64,000 nt of DNA, taken from positions 620,001-684,000 of the forward strand of contig NZ_JAOTEN010000002.1 in NCBI RefSeq assembly GCF_025628965.1. The letters run 5' to 3'. This DNA is from Chryseobacterium gilvum. GTDB taxonomy: Bacteria > Bacteroidota > Bacteroidia > Flavobacteriales > Weeksellaceae. The notes below the pieces were generated by a model. That model worked only from the letters and a program-made list of their open reading frames with translations, made no database searches and was not told where the DNA came from. Shown in pieces: positions 51,747 to 60,445 of this stretch. A program made the translations under genes and the position numbers. The stretch's first letter is position 1. Every line of letters begins with the position of its first letter.

Positions 51747-52508
51747 ATGAATATTTCAGCTTACATTTTAGAATATCTGAAGCAGTTTGGAACCGTTGTC
51801 GTTCCAAAATTCGGTGTGTTTTCCCTGGAAAATTCTAAAGCCGTCATCAATTCCGAAAACGGAAGCATTCTGCCGCCTTCAAGTAAAATTGCGTTTCTTT
51901 CGGATTATCAGGTTGTGTCCGATGATCTGATTCATTTTATCAGTAATCAGAAATCAATTTCGAAAGAAGCTGCAGAAAACGAACTGCAGATTCAGACCGA
52001 TTTCTGGAAGAAGAAGCTGCAGGCAGACCAAATGCTCGACATTCAACATCTCGGAACCGTCTTCATAGAAGATGGGCAGCTCCATTTTAAAGGAAACCGT
52101 CTGGAGTCTGATCATCCGGATTTTTACGGATTGGAGGAAATACGTTTTTCTGACATTCATAACAGCGAAAAACCTGAAATTTCAAAAAGTTCTGAGAAAG
52201 ATTACCAATTCAATAAGTCGATTCTCTGGATCTTCCTTTTTATTATACCTGTGTTGGGAATGCTTTATCTCGCGTATACTCAGAGAGAACTTCTTTTTGG
52301 AAAAAAATCTTTTGATGACGTTTCCGTGCAGACAAAAACCAGAAGAATTGAGAAAAAAATGCCGGTTAAAATAGATTCTGCGCAAATTAAAAAAGCAGAT
52401 TCTCTCAAGGCGCTGAAAATAGACTCCCTACAAAAAGATTTTATAAGAAAGAGCGCAAAAGCTTGGAAACCAAGATACAAAAAAAGAAAATCTAAATGGA
52501 AAAGATAA
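51747..52508 (+). CDS. CCDC81-type HU domain membrane protein
   Basis: 253 residues. Residues 1-130 carry two HU-like units of the prokaryotic CCDC81 type: AYILEYLKQFGTVVVPKFGVF and then a second with LDIQHLGTVFIEDGQLHF. One membrane helix follows at about 152-172 and then a Lys-rich helical tail to the end. Similar Bacteroidota proteins often add a SPOR domain, absent here. The usual idea is binding DNA or peptidoglycan-linked partners, but no function is established. Overlaps the thioesterase gene by 13 bp. Confidence 0.82.
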   Translation: MNISAYILEYLKQFGTVVVPKFGVFSLENSKAVINSENGSILPPSSKIAFLSDYQVVSDDLIHFISNQKSISKEAAENELQIQTDFWKKKLQADQMLDIQHLGTVFIEDGQLHFKGNRLESDHPDFYGLEEIRFSDIHNSEKPEISKSSEKDYQFNKSILWIFLFIIPVLGMLYLAYTQRELLFGKKSFDDVSVQTKTRRIEKKMPVKIDSAQIKKADSLKALKIDSLQKDFIRKSAKAWKPRYKKRKSKWKR

Positions 52509-53017
52509 AAAAAGCGTCAGAATCTCTGACGGTAATGACCAATATTGTACTACCCAATGATACCAACCAGCTCAGGAATCTTTTCGGTGGAGAATTATTG
52601 GCCAGAATGGACCGTTGTGCCTCAATCTCTGCCACAAGACACTGTGAAAGAAGAGTCGTAACGGCTTCCGTAAATCATGTTTCATTTGATCACCCTATTC
52701 CGGAAGGTGGAATTGTTGTCATGGAGTCTAAAGTATCAAGAGCATTTTCTACTTCAATGGAAATTTATGTCGATGTATGGTTAGACGATCCTATCAATCA
52801 TAAAAAAATACAGACCAATAAAGGGATTTATACCTTCGTCGCGGTTGACGAATTCAACAGGCCGATTCCTATTCCTCAGATGCAGCCGGAAACCGAACTT
52901 GAGGTAGAACGATTCGATGCTGCATTACGGAGAAAAGAGCTTTCGCTGATTCTTTCCGGAAGAATGAAACCTTCTGATTCTGTAGAGCTTAAAAAGCTGT
53001 TTCAGGATCCTTCTTAA
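52496..53017 (+). CDS. Acyl-CoA thioesterase (hotdog fold)
   Basis: 173-residue cytosolic thioesterase of the YciA/BACH family that hydrolyses acyl-CoAs. The active-site region PNDTNQLRNLFGGELLARMD (Asp/Asn near the N-terminus), VVTASVNHVSFDHPIPEGG and STSMEIYVDVW are characteristic. It overlaps the HU-like gene by 13 bp in another frame, so the pair is translationally coupled. Confidence 0.92.
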   Translation: MEKIKKASESLTVMTNIVLPNDTNQLRNLFGGELLARMDRCASISATRHCERRVVTASVNHVSFDHPIPEGGIVVMESKVSRAFSTSMEIYVDVWLDDPINHKKIQTNKGIYTFVAVDEFNRPIPIPQMQPETELEVERFDAALRRKELSLILSGRMKPSDSVELKKLFQDPS

Positions 53018-53088
53018 ATAATCGTATTGCTTTGGTTTCACGTTATTTTACTGTGAAGTCGTGCTAAATTGAAAAAAGTATTATTGGT

Positions 53089-54021
53089 ATGCGAATTCTC
53101 CTTTTAGATAAAAACCACCCGCTCATTACAGAACAGCTTTTAACTAAAAATTTTATTCTGGAAGAAGATTTTACGTCTTCTTATGATGAGGTTTGTAGTA
53201 AAATTCAAAATTATGAAGGGGTTATTATCAGAAGCAGAATTCCTCTGGATAAAAACTTTCTGGAGAAAGCGAAAAACCTGAAATTTATTGCAAGAGTAGG
53301 AGCAGGAATGGAAAATATTGATATTCCGGTTGCCGAAAAGCTGGGGATACGGCTCATCAATTCTCCGGAAGGAAACCGTGATTCGGTTGCGGAACATGTC
53401 ATCGGAATGCTTTTAATTCTGATGAATCGCCTTTTCATTGCTTCCCAGGAAGTAAAAAACGGAATCTGGCTGCGCGAAGAAAACCGTGGTGACGAATTGT
53501 TGGGAAAAACAGTAGGATTAATCGGGTACGGAAATATGGGAAAAGCAACGGCAAAGAGATTTTCAGGATTTGGCTGTAAGGTAATTTTTTATGATATTTT
53601 ACCGGGTCTTTCTGATGAATTTGCAACCCAGGTAACTTTAGAGGAACTGAAAAAGTCTGCAGATATTTTAAGCCTGCACATTCCATTAACGGAAACGACG
53701 CATTATCTTATTGACGCTGCATTTATTTCTGAAATGAGAAAAGATTTTTATTTCGTGAATACCGCAAGAGGCAAAAATGTAGAAACGAAAAGTTTAGTTG
53801 AAGCTTTGCAGGAAGGAAAAATAAAAGGGGCCTGTCTGGATGTTTTGGAATATGAAAAGCCGTCTTTCGAAAATCTGGAAACAGAAAATGAGGATTTAAA
53901 ATATCTTTTAGAGTCGGAAAAGGTAGTCGTAACGCCTCACATTGCAGGATGGACGCATCAAAGCAAAGAAAAGCTCGCACAGGTGATCGTTGACAAAATA
54001 GTGTTGTCTTTTTCAGAATGA
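53089..54021 (+). CDS. D-2-hydroxyacid dehydrogenase (SerA-like)
   Basis: 310-residue NAD-dependent dehydrogenase. Rossmann motif VGLIGYGNMGKATAKRF (about 144-160), the substrate Arg in NTARGKNVE, Glu in LDVLEYEKPSF and catalytic His in TPHIAGWTHQSKEK are in the expected order. It resembles phosphoglycerate dehydrogenase without the ACT domain, so it may be a short PGDH or a general 2-hydroxyacid enzyme. The 71-bp leader shows no promoter. Confidence 0.88.
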   Translation: MRILLLDKNHPLITEQLLTKNFILEEDFTSSYDEVCSKIQNYEGVIIRSRIPLDKNFLEKAKNLKFIARVGAGMENIDIPVAEKLGIRLINSPEGNRDSVAEHVIGMLLILMNRLFIASQEVKNGIWLREENRGDELLGKTVGLIGYGNMGKATAKRFSGFGCKVIFYDILPGLSDEFATQVTLEELKKSADILSLHIPLTETTHYLIDAAFISEMRKDFYFVNTARGKNVETKSLVEALQEGKIKGACLDVLEYEKPSFENLETENEDLKYLLESEKVVVTPHIAGWTHQSKEKLAQVIVDKIVLSFSE

Positions 54022-54110
54022 AATGATTTATGTTAAATAATTCACAATTTGTATTGTAGTTTATCAATTTATTTTGAGTTTTATTAAATTGCCGATCATT
54101 TTTGAATTCC

Positions 54111-55370
54111 ATGAAGAAGCATAATATTGTACTGGTTTTAACTGTTTTTCTATCCCTTTTTTCCTGTAAAAATAAATCTGAAAACAAAAAATCCCTTTCT
54201 GAAGATACCCGACTTCCCAATTACGGAAACGTAGATTTAAATACAGTTTTTACCGCTGTAGAAGGAAATCTTTCGAATAAAGATTATATCGTAAATTATA
54301 TCGATCAGTACTACAAAAAAGTATGGGAGGGCAGCAATCTCAGCGGCGGAATTCTTGTCGCCAAAGGAAATGAGATCGTCTATGAAAATTACAGAGGTTT
54401 CGCAAGGCAGGACAGTCAAATGCCGATAAATAAAAATACTTCGTTGCACGTCGCTTCAGTTTCAAAAACATTAACGGCAATGGCGATGATGAAGCTGGTA
54501 GAAGCGGGAAAGGTAAAGCTTTCTGATCATTTGACACAATATTTTCCGGGTTTCCCGTATCCTGATGTTACTGTTCAGACTTTATTGGATCAAAGAAGCG
54601 GGCTTCCGAAATACGAATATTTCATCACAAAAATCACACCTGCTCCTGCAGAACTTTCTAAAACGTATATTACCAATCAGGATATTCTTAACATGCTTAT
54701 CAAATATAAGCCGGAACTCGCAAAAAACACTGATACCGGATTTATGTATTGCAACACCAATTTTGCGCTTTTAGGATTACTGATCGAAAAAATTACGAAA
54801 ACACCATTTCCACAGGCGATGAAAGAAATGATTTTTACACCGCTGAAAATGACAAATACCTATATTTTCCAGGAAAAAGATATTCCGACCGCGGCCCAGT
54901 CTTTTTATTACGGCGGAAACAGATTATATCCTTTAGATCGTTTAGACCTTATTTATGGAGATAAAAATGTCTACACGACGCCAAGAGATCTCTATAATTT
55001 TTCAAAAGCCATGTTTTCAAAAGATTTTTTAAAACCCGAACTGATGAAGATGGTTTTTACACCGTACAGTAATGAAAAATTTGGCCAAAATAATTACGGC
55101 TTAGGATTTAGAATGAAAATTTTTGATAACGGTGAAAAGTTAACCTATCACAACGGATGGTGGCACGGAACCAATTCTGTGTTTGCCCATCTATTAAAAT
55201 CAAAAGTAACCATTGTAGCCATCGGAAATAAATATTCTGGTAAAGTGTATACTGCATTGGCTTTATCAGGATTGTTCGAAGACTTTCCGCCTCAAAAAGA
55301 GAAACTGCACAGCGTAATGAATGACAATAAGGATTCGTTGAAAAACGGGCATGAGGTTTTTGGAGAATAA
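54111..55370 (+). CDS. Class C beta-lactamase-like serine hydrolase, lipoprotein
   Basis: 419 residues. I use the ATG at 54111; the longer frame begins with a TTG. A lipoprotein signal (LSLFSC) is followed by KNKSENKKS. The serine hydrolase fold has SxxK as SVSKTL (about 117-122), the YxN triad as YCN (about 219-221) and HNGWWHG as the third motif. The family covers esterases, peptidases and true beta-lactamases; nothing here favours beta-lactam hydrolysis. The next gene's longer frame overlaps its end. Confidence 0.88.
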   Translation: MKKHNIVLVLTVFLSLFSCKNKSENKKSLSEDTRLPNYGNVDLNTVFTAVEGNLSNKDYIVNYIDQYYKKVWEGSNLSGGILVAKGNEIVYENYRGFARQDSQMPINKNTSLHVASVSKTLTAMAMMKLVEAGKVKLSDHLTQYFPGFPYPDVTVQTLLDQRSGLPKYEYFITKITPAPAELSKTYITNQDILNMLIKYKPELAKNTDTGFMYCNTNFALLGLLIEKITKTPFPQAMKEMIFTPLKMTNTYIFQEKDIPTAAQSFYYGGNRLYPLDRLDLIYGDKNVYTTPRDLYNFSKAMFSKDFLKPELMKMVFTPYSNEKFGQNNYGLGFRMKIFDNGEKLTYHNGWWHGTNSVFAHLLKSKVTIVAIGNKYSGKVYTALALSGLFEDFPPQKEKLHSVMNDNKDSLKNGHEVFGE

Positions 55371-55395
55371 TGTTTATTTTTGTTTAAATATTTTC

Positions 55396-57135
55396 ATGAA
55401 AAGATTTTTTCTTTTAGTCATCATTGGCATTTTAATACAATCCTGCGCGCGGGTAGGATCGCCAATTGGGGGTTCTAAAGATACGCTGGCTCCGAAATTT
55501 TTAAGCTCAAATATTGATACCACACGAGTAAATGTACCGAGAGATATCAAAGAACTTCGTATTGATTTTGATGAGTACATCACTTTGAAAGATGTCAGTA
55601 AAAATCTCATTATTTCACCACCTATTAAAAATATCAAGAGAATCCTTCCTTCCAATATTGCCAATAAATATCTGCTGATCCAGTGGACAGATACTTTGCA
55701 GGCCAATACAACCTACAATTTTAATTTCGGAAATTCTATCGCTGATAATAGTGAATCTAATGTATTGAGGTATTTTAATTTTGCATTCTCTACCGGTGAA
55801 AAACTGGATGACCTTTACATCAGCGGAGAAATAAAAGACGCTTTAGCCCTAAAAAAACAAAATACCGGCGACAATAAACTGGTGGTAGGATTGTATCAGG
55901 TAAAAGATACTATTAATTATAAGCAGAAACCGTATTACATCACCAAAGTAGATGATGACGGCTATTATGAGCTGAATTACCTGTCTCCGGGAAAATACAG
56001 AATCATCGCATACGAAGATGAAAATGAGAATTCAATCTACGACCCAGGAAAAGAAAAAGTCGCTTTTCAGAAAGAAGCGGTAGAAGTTTCAAAATCGGTA
56101 TCCGGATTAAATCTAAAGCTTTATCCTTCAAAAAAGGTATTGAAATATGCCGAAGTGAAAGAAATGCCGGGAGGAATTCTAATGACTTTCCAGGGAAATC
56201 CTACGGATGTAAAAGTTCTTTCATTAAATGATAAAATTAAAGATCTCAAAGTAACGCACCGTCCAAAATCTGATTCCGTAAAAATCTGGTTTGATGCGGT
56301 AAAAGACAATATTGGTCAAACAGTTACTGAAAATCTAAAGTTCAGCTATGACACGGATCAAAAAAAAGATACTGTTTCGGTTTTTTATAAGTACAATACC
56401 AAAAACGCGATGGATATCAGCAGCGATAATGGCGGAAGCCAGTTGCCTCCAAAAACAGATTTCAAGATTTCCTCCAATTATGTCATTAATGCCATAAATC
56501 CGGAAAAATGGACTTTAAAAGCAGACAGCCTTACAACGCAGGAATTTACCGCAAGGATTTCTGAAGCCAATCCTTACCAGATTGTTATCAGTTCGAATTT
56601 TATCGCAGGCAAAAAATATCAGCTTACCATTCCTAAAGAAACGGTTTCTTCTTATTATACTAAAAATCCTCAGTCAAAACGATTTGATTTTGAAGCAGAT
56701 AAGATAGAAAATTATGGAAGTTTAACTTTTAATCTACAAAATGCACCCGCTTCGAGTTATTGGCTGCAGTTATTAGATTCTTCTGAAAAACCGGTTTACC
56801 AGAAATATATAAAAGGAAGTAGCGTAAAATTTGATATTCTGAAACCCGGTGAATATATTGTACGGATTTTAGTAGATAATAATGAAAATAAATATTGGGA
56901 TGAAGCTGATTTTCAGAACGAAGTTTTTGCGGAAGACTCCTACATATACTATAAAGTCGCGATTGTACGTCCTCTATGGGATTCTATTGAAGACTGGGAT
57001 TTGAAAGATACGAGGGTTTTGGATGCCAGCAAAATCATTAACACCACTAAAAAGCCGAATACAGAAAGTAAGGCAGACCTCAAAAGTCTTGATCCGAATA
57101 CGCAGAACAAATCAAACGGACCGCTTCTAAAATAA
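55396..57135 (+). CDS. Ig-like domain lipoprotein
   Basis: 579 residues. I chose the ATG at 55396 because it gives a clean lipoprotein signal (IGILIQSC, Cys17), while the longer frame begins inside the previous gene. After SPIGGSKDTLAPKFL, the standard start of this Bacteroidota family, there is a Big_5-type Ig-like domain (about 35-130), a carboxypeptidase-regulatory-like fold near 190-240 and a second Ig-like region (about 340-460). The GDNKLVVGLYQV and GKYRIIAYEDENEN segments are typical. Role unknown; surface or periplasmic. Confidence 0.86.
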   Translation: MKRFFLLVIIGILIQSCARVGSPIGGSKDTLAPKFLSSNIDTTRVNVPRDIKELRIDFDEYITLKDVSKNLIISPPIKNIKRILPSNIANKYLLIQWTDTLQANTTYNFNFGNSIADNSESNVLRYFNFAFSTGEKLDDLYISGEIKDALALKKQNTGDNKLVVGLYQVKDTINYKQKPYYITKVDDDGYYELNYLSPGKYRIIAYEDENENSIYDPGKEKVAFQKEAVEVSKSVSGLNLKLYPSKKVLKYAEVKEMPGGILMTFQGNPTDVKVLSLNDKIKDLKVTHRPKSDSVKIWFDAVKDNIGQTVTENLKFSYDTDQKKDTVSVFYKYNTKNAMDISSDNGGSQLPPKTDFKISSNYVINAINPEKWTLKADSLTTQEFTARISEANPYQIVISSNFIAGKKYQLTIPKETVSSYYTKNPQSKRFDFEADKIENYGSLTFNLQNAPASSYWLQLLDSSEKPVYQKYIKGSSVKFDILKPGEYIVRILVDNNENKYWDEADFQNEVFAEDSYIYYKVAIVRPLWDSIEDWDLKDTRVLDASKIINTTKKPNTESKADLKSLDPNTQNKSNGPLLK

Positions 57136-57593
57136 TGAAAACATTTAAAAAAATCCTGTTTTGGAGCTTGGTTACATTTACTGTGATTCAGTTTATCCCA
57201 ACAGATAAAAGCAATAAACCGGTGGATCATAAGATTAATTTTATTGACCTTAAAAAGACACCGCCAAAAGTAACGGAATTGCTGAAAGGGGCTTGCTACG
57301 ACTGTCACTCTGATGAAACGGTATATCCGAAATACGCTTACATCGCACCTTTCTCATGGTCAGTAAAAAGCCATGTCAATGAGGGACGTGAACATCTTAA
57401 TTTTTCCGTATGGGGAAAATACAATGATAATCTTAAGAAAAGCATGCTTGAGAAATCGGTACAGACTATTGAAGATCACTCGATGCCTTTTCCGGGTTAT
57501 GTCGTGTATCATGAAAAAGCCAATTTGCGTAAGGCAGACAGAGCTTTACTGATTCAGTATTTTGAAGGGCTTTTAAAATCGAAAGCGTATTAA
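57135..57593 (+). CDS. Haem-binding domain protein
   Basis: 152 residues of the Haem_bd family, one N-terminal membrane segment (about 8-24) and a periplasmic domain with a single c-type haem motif CYDCHSDET at about 57-65, followed by YPKYAYIAPFSWSV and HVNEGREHLNFSVW. Its start codon shares one base with the stop of the Ig-like gene, so the two are coupled. It probably transfers electrons, partner unknown. Confidence 0.9.
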   Translation: MKTFKKILFWSLVTFTVIQFIPTDKSNKPVDHKINFIDLKKTPPKVTELLKGACYDCHSDETVYPKYAYIAPFSWSVKSHVNEGREHLNFSVWGKYNDNLKKSMLEKSVQTIEDHSMPFPGYVVYHEKANLRKADRALLIQYFEGLLKSKAY

Positions 57594-57599
57594 TAAAAA

Positions 57600-57654
57600 T
57601 CCCACAAATTTTACAGTTACACAGATTATTCTGCTCAATGTAAAATTTGCGGGA
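57600..57654. terminator. Long inverted repeat between convergent genes
   Basis: Sixteen-base arms (57600-57615 with 57639-57654) pair with a single mismatch around a 23-base loop containing CAGATTATTCTG-like bases. It probably ends the haem-protein and Nudix transcripts. It also resembles the dispersed CCCGCAGATTT-type intergenic elements of flavobacteria. Confidence 0.6.
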
Positions 57655-57672
57655 GTTATTATTGATAAATAA

Positions 57673-58191
57673 TTAAATATTATTCTTCAGGTATTCTTTA
57701 AAAAAGGTTTTTTGAGATTCAAAGGCAATGTCTTCAAGATTAATTTCATGAATCGGAAACCATTGGGCTTCTGAAATTTCAACCCACTCAATGTCAACTT
57801 CAAATTTTTCTGAAACCTGATATTCATAAAAAAGATCAATGGTATTGTAATCAATTTCTTTGTATTGATAAACATTGGGTAAGCTTGTAAGATATTTTAA
57901 GTTTGGAATATCTATTTCGAGCTTTAATTCTTCAAAAAGTTCTCTTTTACATGTATTTTCTGCACTTTCCTTTGGGTCTACAAAACCACCTGGGAGATCA
58001 AGTTTTCCTTTCTTCGGTTCCTGATTTCTTCGGGTAAGATAAATTTCGTTTTGATGACGGATCACTACGGCTACAGCACCTGCAACGTTATTATATAAGG
58101 TAAAATTACAGTTGGGACAGCTCCATTTTTTTTCACCGTCCCATTGTAGTGATTCTTTACCGCAGTTTGGGCAGAATTTCAATATTTTCAT
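57673..58191 (-). CDS. Nudix hydrolase with N-terminal zinc ribbon
   Basis: 172 residues. Residues 1-40 form a zinc ribbon with FCPNCGKES and WSCPNCNFTL (two CxxC). The Nudix box GGFVDPKESAEN...RELFEEL lies at about 67-89 with the catalytic Glu residues intact. This arrangement is found in NudC-like and ADP-ribose/NTP pyrophosphatases; the exact substrate is not determinable. It overlaps xerD by 4 bp (58188-58191). Confidence 0.9.
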   Translation of the reverse strand: MKILKFCPNCGKESLQWDGEKKWSCPNCNFTLYNNVAGAVAVVIRHQNEIYLTRRNQEPKKGKLDLPGGFVDPKESAENTCKRELFEELKLEIDIPNLKYLTSLPNVYQYKEIDYNTIDLFYEYQVSEKFEVDIEWVEISEAQWFPIHEINLEDIAFESQKTFFKEYLKNNI

Positions 58192-59105
58192 TCCGCAAAT
58201 TTATTGTTATTTCTCGGATGATAGTTTAAAATGACATCACGAAGCTCCTCTGTTTTAAGGTGAGTATAAATTCCTGTAGTCGTAATGCTCGAATGACCAA
58301 GCATCTCCTGAATATATCGAAGATCGGCACCATTTTGTAATAAATGGGTTGCAAAAGAATGTCTGAAGGTATGTGGTGATATTTTTTTACTTACCCCTGC
58401 TTTATCCGTAAGCTCTTTAATGATGAGAAAGACGATCACTCTGGACATGGATGTTCCTCTGCTGTTCAGAAACAGAGTGTCTTCATATTTCTTATTAATT
58501 TTATTATTCTGGCGGATCTCGCTTATGTATTTTTTAAGAAGATCTGCGGTATAATGTGCTAAAGGAACAAAACGGGTTTTATTTCCTTTTCCGTTAACTC
58601 TGATGTAATTTTCTTTGAAACTGATGTTAGAAATTTTAATCTCTATCAGTTCAGAAACACGAAGGCCGCATCCGTAAAGCACTTCGATAATGCATTGGTT
58701 TCTTCTTCCAAGGTCAGAATTTACCTCAATAGCGCCGATAATTCTGTTGATATCAGCTAAGCTTAAGGTATCGGGAAGATATAATCCCAACTTCGGTCCT
58801 TCGAGTAGAGAAGCAGGATTATCTTCACGGATTTCATCTTCAACAAGATATTTGAAAAATGCTTTAATGGAAGAAATCCATCTTGCCTGTGATCTTTCGC
58901 TAAACTTCTGTTTAGAAAGCTGGAAGATATATTCCTGAAGATTGTCATAGCCTATGGTATCCGGACTTATGTTCTCCAGATCCGATTCGGCATATTCTTT
59001 TAGTTTTTTGATGTCGCGGATATACGCATCGAGTGTGTTTTCTGAAAAGTTTCTTTCAAAACGAAGAAAAATTTCGAAATCCTTAATTTTTTCATCCCAA
59101 GTCAT
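58188..59105 (-). CDS. xerD: Tyrosine recombinase XerD
   Basis: 305-residue site-specific recombinase that resolves chromosome dimers at dif. The N-terminal SAM-like core-binding domain (about 5-90) is followed by the catalytic domain with Arg in GCGLRVSEL (about 151), HTFRHSF (His/Arg, about 248-254), GHSS (about 272) and Tyr in GIYTH (about 279). All catalytic residues are present. Location in a housekeeping operon fits XerD rather than a mobile integrase. Confidence 0.92.
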   Translation of the reverse strand: MTWDEKIKDFEIFLRFERNFSENTLDAYIRDIKKLKEYAESDLENISPDTIGYDNLQEYIFQLSKQKFSERSQARWISSIKAFFKYLVEDEIREDNPASLLEGPKLGLYLPDTLSLADINRIIGAIEVNSDLGRRNQCIIEVLYGCGLRVSELIEIKISNISFKENYIRVNGKGNKTRFVPLAHYTADLLKKYISEIRQNNKINKKYEDTLFLNSRGTSMSRVIVFLIIKELTDKAGVSKKISPHTFRHSFATHLLQNGADLRYIQEMLGHSSITTTGIYTHLKTEELRDVILNYHPRNNNKFAE

Positions 59106-59117
59106 TGTGTTGTGTTT

Positions 59118-59552
59118 TTATTTATTTGTTAATTCGCTTTCATACACTTGTATTATTTCAATGTTATGATTTTTTAAAAATGTTATTCCTTCATCATCAG
59201 AATATTCATTGATATACACCAGCCGGGAAATTCCGGACTGCAGAATCAGCTTACTGCATTCTTTACACGGTGACAACGTAAGATAAAGCGTCGCGTCGCG
59301 TGCAGATTGTGTAGAGCTTGCCAGTTTCAAAATAGCATTGGCTTCCGCATGCAATACGTACCAGTGCGTTTGTCCGTCACGATCTTCACAACAGTTTTCA
59401 AATCCTGATGGTGTACCATTATAACCATCTGAAATAATCATCCTATCTTTTACGATAAGAGCTCCTACCTGTTTTCGTTTACAGTAGGAAAGTTTTGCCC
59501 ACTCCTGAGCCATTTTCAGATAAGCTTTGTCAAACTTATTGTGCATCTGCAT
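59118..59552 (-). CDS. dCMP/cytidine deaminase family protein
   Basis: 144-residue zinc deaminase of the ComEB/dCMP deaminase type, producing dUMP. The zinc motif is HAEANAI (about 74-80) with PCKECSKLI as the second Cys pair. An upstream VGALIVKDRMIISDGYNGTPSG is typical. It lies 12 bp before xerD in the same direction, and 31 bp after the enoyl-CoA hydratase gene. Confidence 0.93.
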   Translation of the reverse strand: MQMHNKFDKAYLKMAQEWAKLSYCKRKQVGALIVKDRMIISDGYNGTPSGFENCCEDRDGQTHWYVLHAEANAILKLASSTQSARDATLYLTLSPCKECSKLILQSGISRLVYINEYSDDEGITFLKNHNIEIIQVYESELTNK

Positions 59553-59583
59553 TATTTATTTCGAAATAATTGTGACATAATAA

Positions 59584-60354
59584 TCAGAATACCGGCTTTC
59601 TTTTCTCAAGAAAAGCAGAAACTCCTTCTCTTTTATCATCCATTTCAAAAAGCTCCCCGAAATAAGTCATTTCGGTTTCAAAACCTTTATCCGTATCAGA
59701 AAGATTGGTTGCTTTTATCGCTTTGCCTATTGCCATAGGAGAATTATTCGCAATCATCTGTGCTAATTCTTTAGTCTTTAACAGCAGTTGATCTGCAGGA
59801 TATACCTCATTCACCAATCCTATTTCTTTTGCTTTCTGAGCAGGGATCATTTTTGCTGAAAATATCATTTCGTTGGCCATCCCTTTTCCTACTAATTTTG
59901 GCAATCTTTGCGTCCCGCCATACCCGGGAATTAATCCTAAAGTAACTTCAGGCAACCCAAGTCTGGCATTTTCTGAGGCATATCTTATATGACAGGCCAT
60001 TGCCAATTCAAGACCTCCACCCAATGCAAAACCATTGATTGCTGCAATAACCGGCTTTGAAAGATTTTCGATTTTATTAAAAAGAATATTTTGCCCGTTT
60101 CTGGCAAGCTGTTCCGCTTTTTCTTGGTTAAAATCACTAAATTCTTTAATATCTGCTCCTGCAACAAAAGATTTTTCCCCACTTCCTGTCAATACGATTA
60201 CTCTTATGGTAGAATCAGCTTCCAATTCTCCGAATACAATGCTTAGCTCCTCAATTGTTTTTGCATTTAATGCATTTAAACTTTCTGGTCTGTTTATCGT
60301 AATTACGGCAGTTTTTTCTTCTTTATTTACCAATACGTTATCGTAAGTCATCAT
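59584..60354 (-). CDS. Enoyl-CoA hydratase/isomerase
   Basis: 256-residue crotonase-family enzyme. The oxyanion-hole segments are AGADIKEF and INGFALGGGLELAMAC, with the catalytic Glu positions in LELAMAC and GLPEVTLGLIPGYGGTQRLPKLVG. Either of two adjacent Met codons (60354 or 60351) could start it. It heads a probable operon with the deaminase, xerD and Nudix genes. Likely role is fatty-acid or short-chain acyl-CoA oxidation. Confidence 0.92.
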   Translation of the reverse strand: MMTYDNVLVNKEEKTAVITINRPESLNALNAKTIEELSIVFGELEADSTIRVIVLTGSGEKSFVAGADIKEFSDFNQEKAEQLARNGQNILFNKIENLSKPVIAAINGFALGGGLELAMACHIRYASENARLGLPEVTLGLIPGYGGTQRLPKLVGKGMANEMIFSAKMIPAQKAKEIGLVNEVYPADQLLLKTKELAQMIANNSPMAIGKAIKATNLSDTDKGFETEMTYFGELFEMDDKREGVSAFLEKRKPVF

Positions 60355-60445
60355 AGATCTTTAATGGCGTGCAAATTAAATAAAAATTATAGAAAAAAAG
60401 TAAAAAAATCATTTTTTTTACTTTTTTATCACTTTATTAAGAATT

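Noticed and set aside
53723-54220. A 165-codon minus-strand frame over the end of the dehydrogenase gene
   Set aside because: Overlaps two real genes on the other strand and looks like an antisense shadow.
54111-55370. Beta-lactam resistance gene
   Set aside because: SxxK, YxN and HxG-type motifs define the wide serine hydrolase family; nothing specific to beta-lactamases is seen.
58188-59105. A tyrosine recombinase as a sign of a genomic island or integron
   Set aside because: Sequence and neighbours (Nudix, dCMP deaminase, enoyl-CoA hydratase) fit the housekeeping XerD; there is no att repeat, tRNA or cargo.
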